Shown piece by piece: positions 55,785 to 64,000 of a stretch of DNA of 64,000 nucleotides; position 1 is the stretch's first letter; every line of letters starts with the position of its first letter. A model generated the notes under the pieces. The model had not been told where the DNA came from, did not search any database, and saw only the letters and a program-made list of their open reading frames with translations. Source of the DNA: Ancylostoma caninum (lineage: Eukaryota; Nematoda; Chromadorea; Rhabditida; Ancylostomatidae); contig JBAJFG010000492.1 of assembly GCA_037903475.1 (NCBI GenBank), forward strand, positions 3,162,001-3,226,000, given 5' to 3'. The translations under genes and the position numbers were made by a program.

Positions 55785-56770
55785 AGCGCCCCTTCGGGAC
55801 GCTAGGAAGTGGGGTGGGGCAGCCATATGAGACAGGTAGGAAAGCTTCAGACATGTGAAATGCTTAGAGAATTAACAAAAAAGCAAGACTAATCATTAAC
55901 TGGGCTCAAGTACGAAATCCTTCTCATGAGTTGCCTATATTCTATCAGTCTGGCCGACTCACCAACGCCGGCCTCCAAGCTTCTCGTGGTCCTTGCCATC
56001 TTCCAGATTCCTAATCACACATCTACACGTAAAACTATTTTCCGATGCAATGGTACTACCTACTGTTTTTTTTGGTAGTGCATTCATTCAACGCCTACGG
56101 ACCCGTCATGACCAGCCATTCCCAACTCTGCACAGGAGTATCTTCCAGATGGCTTAAAAACCTGTGTACAACTCAGCATGACCAGCGTAGTGCGAATATT
56201 CATCTTTTTCACACCCCTGAGCCACTGCAGACCATTATCCTGGTGTTTTCCCTACTATTGTCCACGGCGGACCCGATCCATCTGGTGGCCCGTATCCTGA
56301 CGTTTTCCCGCGGTGGGCCAAGACAGACCCATTCCCAATCCGTAGACCCTTATGCGTCTTCCCCACTACTGGTCCACTGCAGACCCATCCCCCATTCGTG
56401 GACCCATATCCTGGCGTTTCCCTCACTACTGGTCCACGGCAGACCCATCCTCCATTCGTGGACCCATATCCTGGCGTTTTCCCTGCTATTGGCCACGACG
56501 GGTTCATTCTTCATCGTGGACTGGCGTTTTCCCACTACTCGACCGAGTGCGACCCATCGCTGCGCTACCTCTCAGGATGCCTATCCATTCATTCGAAGTG
56601 TACCACTTCCACTGCACCGTGATTCCGTAGGCATACTGCCAAAGCGTCAACAGAGAGCCTACTCTGCTCCGTACACTGCTGTTACGCAATGTCAAGTCGT
56701 TTTAAACACTCTCTCGCCCAGAGGCCTTGAGACCGTAGCGTCCCGCCACGAAACCTGAAAGCACTGTCTA
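55785..56770. mobile_element. repeat element with 60-bp minisatellite core, copy 2 (inverted)
   Basis: Inverted relative to copy 1 at 22640. Begins with the hairpin CTAGCGCCCC-TTCG-GGACGCTAGG (55785-55806), then TACGAAATCCTTCTCATGAG, the minisatellite, and an end block with CTCTGCTCCGTACA and ACGTAGCG-type GC text. No transposase frame. Confidence 0.6.
56225..56525. repeat. 60-bp minisatellite, about five units
   Basis: Units around GACCCATATCCTGGCGTTTY with CTACTGGTCCAC, in register every 60 bp (for example 56341, 56401, 56461). The period keeps a 237-codon + frame open (56045-56758) with a 20-residue repeat (HSWTHILAF). It is not supported as a gene because the other copy differs in frame content. 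Confidence 0.85.
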
Positions 56771-56779
56771 AACCTCTCG

Positions 56780-57960
56780 CTTTCATCATTGGAGACTGTA
56801 TCCACTTTTCCGTCAGTGCCGCCGTTACGGTGCTTTGTTAAGAGGACGGTGCTTTGTTAAGAGGATTTGCATCAACATCATTGTGTTTTACAGAGATAAT
56901 CATGTCGACCATTGAAATTCTTTTGATTTTTTGAAGTTTTGAGGTCGGGCAATCGCAAGCGATCTCTACAGTGAGTAAATGAATGGTTCGATCAGAGGAT
57001 TGCACCTGAAACGGTCGGAAAACGAAACAAGACAGCACAAAGCCATTTTGCAGCATGACATGACAGCATGCTTCGCTGAGATTTGCTAGATTTGCTACCC
57101 CATGCGTCTTATTTAGCAGGCTGTGCGACTTCAGACTACCATTTAATTCGGCGCTGCACCGGCTTTCCGTGCAGCGCTTCCAATCTTTCGAAGAAAAATG
57201 GGTGAAGGGATGGATCGAGTCGAGGAATGAGGCCTTTTGCTCTCGCTGCATCCTTCTCCTTCCAGAAAGATGAAAAAAAATTCATAGCTAACGATGGCCA
57301 ATACGTTGATTGATCCATCTGCTTTGTCTGTTTTTCCATGATGATTTGTTTGTTCTCCATTAACGACTCAATTCTGCTTAAAAAGGGCAAGGACTTCTTC
57401 ACACACCTAATACTCAGAGCGGCAAAGAAAACAAAATTTCAGGAAAAGACGTTTCCAAACTTAGAGCCATAATAGGTAGCCTCTCCCTCAATCACGATGC
57501 CTTCTCCAAAAAAAAAGCATCCCATTAAGCCAGCAGTCTACTGTTTCAAAATTGGATCACCGTGATATAATGCTCAGGTTATGCAGTGGTTTAGGTCCTG
57601 ATTTCATTGATTGCAAACCCACCAGATCGACGGATCGGTGGGCCTTCCGTGGATATGTGAACAAGTGAAAGAATCTGGGATGTTCTCATTGTGGAAACTT
57701 TTCACCTACCTGATACCAGCGATGAACACTCGACTAAATTTATGAGCTGTCTCCTGCAACTGCGCAACTTTCCGGATTCATCAAAGTGTAATATGTATAC
57801 AATGAGTTTTCTGATCCTATGTATTAGGTATAACGTCATCAAGTGGTGAAGAGTGCAGTGAGTATATTTCACTGAGTGAGTTTGGAACTTGAGGAAAATC
57901 AAGGACGTGCCGCACAACTACAGCTCTAGAAATTGAAGCAAACTCCGCAGGGGCCAGCTT
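56780..57960. other. no assignable gene
   Basis: Includes a 19-bp tandem duplication ACGGTGCTTTGTTAAGAGG at about 56827-56865. The - strand frames at 56838-57402 have no recognised domain. Confidence 0.35.
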
Positions 57961-57984
57961 CAAAACAAATACCTTCTCAGACAT

Positions 57985-58235
57985 TCCACGGATTGGAGCC
58001 GAACCGACTCCGCCCACTCTTGTCACTAGCAACGCAATAGCAACGGCCGTTGCCGCAGCAACGGTGGGTGCTATTGCGTTGCTGCTAGCAACCGACGGTT
58101 GCTATTGAGTTGCTATTCGGGCCACATATGGCGGCCATGTTCACCGCCGGTTGCTATTGAGTTGGCCCGAATAGCAACTCAATAGCAACCGTCGGTGAAC
58201 ATGGCCGCCATATGTGGCCCGAATAGCAACTTCTC
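57985..58235. repeat. nested foldback with CGAATAGCAAC motif
   Basis: Arms 58109-58164 and 58176-58231 pair over about 56 bp with one mismatch (left starts AGTTGCTATTCGGGCCACAT). An outer, less perfect inverted repeat of GCAACGCAATAGCAACGG type lies at 58029-58095. GGATTGGAGCCGA upstream is shared with the repeat at 61639. Confidence 0.85.
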
Positions 58236-58613
58236 TAGCAAGTCTTTCTCATTCTCCACTCGTCATTGCTAGCAAGTCTCATTCTCAAGTCGTCTCTCGC
58301 CGAGTGCGGTCGATATCCTTTTTGTCTGATCACCTTGTTTTTGTCTGATGTCTGATTAGGTGAAACTGCATAGAGTGACTTCTGGTGAGGGTGTATCCTC
58401 TCAGGTCCCCTCGAGCGCTTCCTTCTTCCTTCTTAGGGGGGTGGGGGGTTCTGCAGAGAAATAATATTCCTTGAGAGGACTTTTAACCTCAAAACCTACT
58501 ATTTCTCTCTTGAAAACTTAGCATTACATCATCAACGAGGTGTTTATAGCCTAGAAAATATTAAACTTCTCTAAAATGGCAGCTGATGAAGTGTGCAACA
58601 AAAGTATGGTCTG

Positions 58614-58834
58614 TTAGTTCACAGAGGGCGCCTGATCCGACTTTGTTTGCAATTACGACTTTGCCCGCAGAATGCGTTTGGAAGTATATTTTAGCGGATG
58701 GCAGTATGGAAAAATCAGAATGGAAGGGATTACATCATATGCACTTCCAAAAGTGCAAAAATTAGACCAGTTAGCCAAAAAGTGACGAAGTCGTAACTGC
58801 GACCAAAGTCGGTCTCACGCCCTCTGTAAGCTAA
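58614..58834. repeat. TIR element of about 221 bp
   Basis: Left end TTAGTTCACAGAGGGCGCCT and complemented right end TTAGCTTACAGAGGGCGTGA match over about 53 bp, including CCGACTTTG and TTACGACTT. The inner 100 bp is unique. Family not assigned; CAGAGGGCG ends recall hAT MITEs, but no clean 8-bp duplication is seen. Confidence 0.65.
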
Positions 58835-59133
58835 TAAATTACTGTAGTGCAGTAGTGCGAGTTGCATGAGAATGAAGAATTGCAGTCGACAACGCAGTGA
58901 TGAGTGCAAGTAAGATAGGTGTCGCACGTAAATCGAAAGGGTGGTGATTTGGCTGGTCCTGCGGCGAGTGAGCGGAGTTGGACGAGTTTTACTACGAGCC
59001 TTTACTTCATTGTAGGTTTAACGGCGAGTCTTATTCACCTGGCCCTGTAGATAACATAAAAGGGCTAGTTCTGCCCCAAAATTTCGAGAAGTATTTCGCC
59101 TAACTTCACAAAGAGTCAGGGAGGGGTTATTTG

Positions 59134-59695
59134 GGCACTATTCCACTTATTCTGCCCGAAAATCTTAGGACCAAAAAATTCTCTGAAACTTTGTCTTAGG
59201 GGGGGGAGGGGGTATCTGGCATGCCGGCCACGAATATCACACTCATTTCGTGCCTAACCCTATTTGGTTAGGATTAGGTAAGGTTAGGGTAGGTAAAGTA
59301 TCTCGCAGAATTATCTGAATTTTTGTGTAGGGGGGTTATTCATATGCTGATCACGAATATCATACTCGCTTAGTGCCGCAACACCATTTGGGTAGAACTG
59401 CGGCAGGGTTTGGGCAGGCACAGTCCATAGGAAAGCCTCAAATTGCTTTCAACTAGCGAAGTCAATGTGATATTCGTGATCAGCATACCAAATAACCCCT
59501 CTAGACAAAAATTCAGATAATTCTGCGAGATACTTTACTTACCCTAATCTTATCTAACTCTATCCAAATAGGGTTACGGCACGAAATGAGTGTGATATTC
59601 GTGGCCGGCATGCCAAATACCCCCCCCCCCCTAAGACAAAGTTTCAGAGAATTTTTTGGTCTTAAGATTTCCGGGCAGAATTAGTGGAATAGTGC
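59134..59695. repeat. long inverted repeat, arms about 236 bp
   Basis: Arms 59134-59372 and 59460-59695 are complementary at high identity (GGCACTATTCCACTTATTCT against its complement at the right end; GCATGCCGGCCACGAATATC inside), with a loop of about 90 bp. Each arm contains two related subunits with CACGAATATCAYACTC and a G or C tract. Confidence 0.85.
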
Positions 59696-59699
59696 CGTT

Positions 59700-61000
59700 A
59701 TTTGAAGTGCTGTACAGAATGTCGTATCCGTTTTGCACCGCACCACCATTTCTGCAAGGTCACGGTGGGTGTACTGCAAGACATCGAAAGAAAATACCGA
59801 TTTCGGGCAGAAAGGAGGCGGCATGCAAAATGATGTTGATATACGTTATTAGCGTCGATATAAACTCCCGTACGCAAAATTCGAGAGCAATCTATGAGAT
59901 TCCGAGTCTACATTGTGCCTACAGTGAACACACGAAAATGGGGATACGGTACAAAACAGATACGATATTCGTGTTCAGCACCCCTTTCACACCACCACTT
60001 CCTAATCACTTCACACAAAGTTACCCCGAAAACAAAATTCTCAGAAATTTGGGATATACAGGCGATTCACCTCGCACTCGGGTAGCTATAAAGCACAGCG
60101 AACAACAACCCAGAACGTGGGCGACTTGTCAAAAGGGCCTCTCACTCTCCACATAGGATTTCACCGTACCGAGTCATTTCTGAACTGCCTGTACAGTGCC
60201 GTAGATCCACCGTATCCTCCTCCCGCACCGCCTGAGATCATACGTGGCGTCCTGCTGGCGATCGATATTCAGCCGGTTGGAACGCTGCCAGCAGGACGTA
60301 ATTAATGCGAGATTCGGTCAGGAAAATCGTGGCCTGACTTCTATTTCCATCAACGAACAGAGTTTTCAAAGTTATGAGTGATATCTTGCATGTTAATAAA
60401 CACTACGAAAAATGCCGGTTGAGCCTATATGCTGTTCATGTTGTGCCTAGCAAAATCATTCGACCCCAATGATGATGTGGTGTCTGCCGGAGAACAGACA
60501 TTGTCTTCTTGCTTCAAATGTCCTCAATTATTGATATGCGAAAAGACTGGTCAATTTGAAAACAGATAGCGGGAATTCAGTGCTGATTTTCTCGGTCGAC
60601 ACTGTGAACGAGAAGGACCAGATGGGTGGTATGGCAGTCGTGTCGACTTTGAAATGTGTTCTAGTGTTTCCTTTTCTATCTCTACGTATTTAGATTATTC
60701 ATGGAAATATCGGCTAAGTATCTGCGACCACCCAAAGTCTTTGCTAAATTTTGTTCTCTTCACACTTGTTCGGGGGAGAGTTTGCTCAGTCAGTGACAGG
60801 TAAAATATCTTTGGCATTGATTTTGAATGCTTCATAAGGTTTCCCGAGATCTTCTCGAGGGCTACTACATCAGTCCGTATCATTTCCCTGCTTGCTCGCA
60901 ATTCCTATCCTTCGTAACCGACATTTTCAAGGGTGGGCGTAAAGTTTTGAACCACCACATTTTCCCTTCAAAACGAATAAAAAAATTAGAAGACCACCTA
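59700..61000. other. degenerate relatives of the 59-kb repeat, no gene
   Basis: ACGATATTCGTGTTCAGCAC at about 59962 resembles the arm motif GTGATATTCGTGATCAGCAT. A 13-bp hairpin GCGTCCTGCTGGC/GCCAGCAGGACGT lies at 60246-60299. The 166-codon + frame at 59656-60156 crosses these repeats and is not supported as a gene. Confidence 0.45.
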
Positions 61001-61133
61001 GAAAGGACTTGGTGAAAGTTTACGGGGTTTTCAAGCATGCTGAAAACGATAGTGAATGCCATTACTCGAGAAATCTCAATCCTCGGTCGAAACCACAAAT
61101 TTTTAAGGTGGGCGTAAATTTTGACGCGCACTG
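60928..61133. repeat. repeat segment with one Tc1-like end
   Basis: The right border, complemented, reads TACAGTGCGCGTCAAAATTT, a TA plus CAGT start of Tc1/mariner type. AAGGGTGGGCGTAAAGTTTT (60928) and AAGGTGGGCGTAAATTTTGA (61107) are two copies of the same subterminal text. The opposite end was not found. Confidence 0.4.
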
Positions 61134-61139
61134 TAGCTC

Positions 61140-61630
61140 ATTGTCAAATGAATTTTGGTTGTTCGAATTTCGATTTCTGGCAAGCTAATCAAGTTCTCCA
61201 ATACATGGATTGGGTGAAATTCAGAAAGGCCTTTAAAAATTTCCGCAAAACTACACATTCCATGCTTCTGGGATCTAGCAGTGGGGCTTAGAGGCGGATA
61301 CTGATCGAATGCTGTGGAATCGCTGCAGCCGTTGCAAAAAGAGCATGTTTCTTCAGACATCTGGGGGTAAGCCTGTTTAAGCATACGATTACCCCAATCC
61401 GTGGTAGAAACATGACAATTTTTGTCTCATTTGAGGATAGTGCCGTCAGAATTACTCCTCTTTAAAGTGAACAAGGAGCGAATGAGGCTCGAATGCAGGG
61501 CAGTAACCACTGTAGCAACGCTTTTAACCCTTCATTACCGTCATGGAAGCTCGAAAATCTGATAATTCTGAATAGCGGACGTGTTAAAACCCGACAGTGG
61601 TATCCCATGCTACTCGAATAACGAACGTGT
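61140..61630. other. no assignable gene
   Basis: The - strand frame 61103-61384 contains CSFCNGCSDS but no domain I can name. Confidence 0.3.
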
Positions 61631-61638
61631 TACTACAA

Positions 61639-61737
61639 GTCAGCAACTGAATAGCAACCGAATAGCAACTGAGTAGCAACTGAATAGCAACCGAATAGCA
61701 ACCGAACAGCAACCGAATAGCAACCGAATGGCACCCG
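61639..61737. repeat. 11-bp tandem repeat AATAGCAACCG, nine units
   Basis: Units run in exact 11-bp register from GTCAGCAACTG (61639) to AATGGCACCCG (61737). An inverted pair of GGATTGGAGCCGA-type segments follows at about 61805-61862. The unit and the GGATTGGAGCC segment recur in the foldback at 57985. Confidence 0.85.
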
Positions 61738-61739
61738 TG

Positions 61740-62600
61740 GTAGCCCGGATAGCACCCATGGTAGCCCGAATAGCGCCGTATGGCGCCCGAGCCCCGCCCA
61801 TTTTACGGATTGGAGCCGAGGTGACATGCGGCTCCAATCCCTATCGGGTTCGGCTCCAATCCGGCGAATGTCTGAGTTGCTATTGTCAGCTAACATATTA
61901 TTGATCACCTACCACAGCTAACATATCGTTGATCACCATGTATTCAATATTTAAGAAGAAGTAGAAAAAGTTTTGGTATTACTACAGTATTTTCAGAACT
62001 ATAAAATTTTTCACTTCATTATGCATGTTCGGATAAATTTCGTGCATTACCCTTATACGGATACTAAACACTAGAATATGCCTTTTCTGCACTCACCAAT
62101 GATGGGGAAAAGTCATAGGAATGTCTAACAGCTCACTTTTAATTTTTTTATTTCTATTTTATTTATTTTTTAAGGAGTGGATGCGTTTTTCACGCATTCA
62201 CATTTCGGTGGTCAAGCAAATCACCTTTACACCACTGAATTAAATGGACTTGTAAGTCGAAATAATAGTCATAACATTGCAGCTGAAGGAAGGATCAAAA
62301 CAGTCGAATGTGTAGCCTTCTGGAATGTTCCCCTTTTTGGATGCTTAGAGCTACCCATTTAATGTCTTTGTTACAGTCAGTACGGCAATGCAATCAATTC
62401 GCCTTAAGACTACAGTTGGTGTTTAGATGAGGCTTCGACTTAGGACTCCAGATTCGCTTTAGGACTACAGTGGGTATTCAGACGGGCTTCGCGATACTGT
62501 AATTTCCTGCACTCGGGATATTGCTGTTCTAACTGCTTTTCATAATCGATCAGGTAATATACTCCAAAGCCTCCGCAACTGTGCTCTTCTGTCGATCTCC
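61740..62600. other. no assignable gene
   Basis: AT-rich, with a homopolymer-rich patch at about 62139-62175 and no convincing coding text. Confidence 0.35.
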
Positions 62601-62728
62601 AGTTTGTGCAGTCTAACAGTGCCGCTATACTGCTCGAGGAGTATAGCGGTTTCGGTCGCGGCGTCGCGGCGACACTGGCCGTCGTGCGTATTGATCGTGG
62701 GCGGGGCGTCGCTAGCGACGGTCGCCGC

Positions 62729-62935
62729 TGTCGCCGCTGTCGTCGACAACAGCGACCGACCGTCGCGACTGTCGTCGACACTGGCGACCGACCGTCGCGG
62801 CTGTCGTCGACACTGGCGACCGACCGTCGCGGCTGTCGTCGACACTGGCGACCGACCGTCGCGGCTGTCGTCGACACTGGCGACCGACCGTCGCCGTTGT
62901 CGTCGACAACAGCGACCGATCGTCGCCGCTGTCGA
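62729..62935. repeat. 32-bp CpG-rich satellite array, left arm
   Basis: Units of exactly 32 bp start at 62761, 62793, 62825, 62857 and 62889, with variant units on either side. The unit begins CGTCGCGGCTGTCGTCGACA and is built of GTCGAC and CGACG blocks. The long Arg/Ser/Thr frames read on both strands here (62440-63041) are products of the repeat. Confidence 0.9.
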
Positions 62936-63765
62936 CGACACGCCGTCGTCGATCCCGATCGACGACAGCGGCGACCGTCGCGGCGACAGACGTAGTTTTT
63001 TGTTTTTGAACAGGTTTTTCATAATTTTCTGCAGTTGTTAGTTGTTCTCAGTTAAATCTATGTTTCAGGTGAGGCCTACTGTGCAGAACGAAGCAGCCGA
63101 CTGAAGTGGGCTACCTCCGAAAAATGGGATATCTATCAGGAATCGTGAAAGGAAGGTATGAGTGTTTAGCCTGGCTAACGGATGGGTCCCGTCACGAAAA
63201 TTCAAAAACTGCATCCAGCTTCTAGATTAGCGCCTTTCACTGAAGAGCTGGAGCAGTGGGACTTTTTCCTTTAGATTCAGTATAAAATTCTGGATCGAGC
63301 TGTCCAGGTCCCGTCCCTGGATAACGTGTGGGTCTCGCCACGAAAATTAAAAAACCGAGAAAAACCCGAAAAAATCGGGAAACTGCTTATACATACATAC
63401 ATCATTTTGTGCAATTACACACAATTTCCAGTTCTACACTACAAACGACGCCTAATATTTTTAAAAAATTTTCCATAAAAAACTGATGTATATATGTATG
63501 TATGTATAAGCATTTTTCCCGGGTTTTTCGGGTTTTTCTCGGTTTTTTAATTTTCGTGACGGGACCCATCCGTTATCCAGGCTAAACACTCATACCTTCC
63601 TTTCACGATTCCTGATAGATATCCCATTTTACGAAGCAGCCCACTTCAGTCGGCTGGTTCGTTCTGCACAGTAGGCCTCACCTGAAACATAGATTTAACT
63701 GAGAACAACTAACAACTGCAGAAAATTATAAAAAACCTGTTCAAAAACAAAAAACTCACGTCTGT

Positions 63766-64000
63766 CGCCGCGACGGTCGCCGCTGTCGTCGATCGGGATC
63801 GACGACGGCGTGTCGCCGACAGCGGCGACGATAGGTCGCTGTTGTCGACGACATCGACGACAGCCGCGACGGTCGGTCGCCAGTGTCGACGACAGCCGCG
63901 ACGGTCGGTCGCCAGTGTCGACGACAGCCGCGACGGTCGGTCGCCAGTGTCGACGACAGCCGCGACGGTCGGTCGCCATTGTCGACGACAGCAGCGACCG
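63766..64000. repeat. 32-bp CpG-rich satellite array, right arm (inverted)
   Basis: Reverse-complement units (GGTCGGTCGCCAGTGTCGAC) repeat every 32 bp from about 63870 to the end of the window, which cuts the array. One spacer variant (GACATCGACGACAGC, near 63849) is not in the left arm. Confidence 0.9.

Larger units (their letters stand above)
62690..64000. repeat. large inverted repeat built on a CpG-rich satellite
   Basis: Left arm about 62690-63207, right arm about 63546 to beyond the edge. Matching unique DNA (GCAGTTGTTAGTTGTTCTCA at 63032, CTATCAGGAATCGTGAAAGG at 63131) adjoins the satellite in both arms. The spacer 63208-63545 contains a second, smaller palindrome (AATTAAAAAACCGAGAAAAA at 63347 and its complement at about 63534-63553, around TATACATACATACAT). 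The full size cannot be seen. Confidence 0.85.

Noticed and set aside
59656..60156. 166-codon + strand frame
   Set aside because: It starts inside the long hairpin arm and crosses degenerate repeat copies; no domain or splice sites.
62440..63041. Arg/Ser/Thr-rich frames of 129-160 codons on both strands
   Set aside because: They are translations of the 32-bp satellite; open in several frames at once, with no start context or splice signals.
1..64000. tRNA, rRNA or spliced-leader RNA genes
   Set aside because: I looked for T-arm (GGTTCRA) contexts and the SL1 sequence on both strands and found none with a plausible fold.

Overview
The window looks like nuclear DNA of a nematode, most likely a large-genome strongylid (clade V) parasite. 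It is AT-rich and gene-poor. Intron acceptors read TTTCAG or TTTTGCAG, some introns are 50-100 bp, and others are swollen by transposons. Mariner, Tc1-like, hAT and piggyBac-type elements are common. No operon, ribosome-binding-site or other bacterial signature is visible. The species is an inference, not a reading.

Left part (1-9.7 kb): one gene is recognised with confidence. It is a choline/ethanolamine phosphotransferase on the + strand, reconstructed as 12 exons from 1098 to 9681 (about 429 residues, against 406-416 in the human homologues). Exons 4-12 are solid and exons 1-3 are inferred from splice sites and reading phase. Intron 3 holds a 1.56-kb Tc1-like element. The 3.6-kb last intron holds a perfect hairpin, a hAT remnant and two short-repeat arrays.

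11.2-16.4 kb: a nearly intact Ty3/gypsy-type LTR retrotransposon. It has 368-bp LTRs differing at one base, a GTTTT target duplication, a candidate primer-binding site and a polypurine tract. Its gag-pol frame is open except for one in-frame TAG just after the reverse transcriptase.

16.4-36 kb: no securely recognised gene, several transposon copies (a second Tc1-like element, two copies of a 0.8-kb TIR family, a piggyBac-type MITE, a foldback, a deleted mariner-like element with a nested LINE-like tail), minisatellites, and scattered exon-like segments that I cannot assign to a family.

36-46 kb: evidence for a small + strand gene with an SL-type acceptor (36906-37887) and for at least one - strand gene whose last exon is 39505-39834. 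There are also a LINE fragment and two hAT MITEs.

46-64 kb: a decayed full-length mariner (48964-50257), a second copy of a repeat carrying 60-bp minisatellite units (inverted relative to the one at 23 kb), several foldback elements, and a CpG-rich 32-bp satellite arranged as a long inverted repeat that runs off the right edge. I did not find a convincing new multi-gene system. The points most worth a second look are the young retrotransposon with one stop, the two short-repeat arrays inside the phosphotransferase intron, the perfect 27-bp hairpin, the small candidate lipidated protein, and the terminal satellite palindrome.
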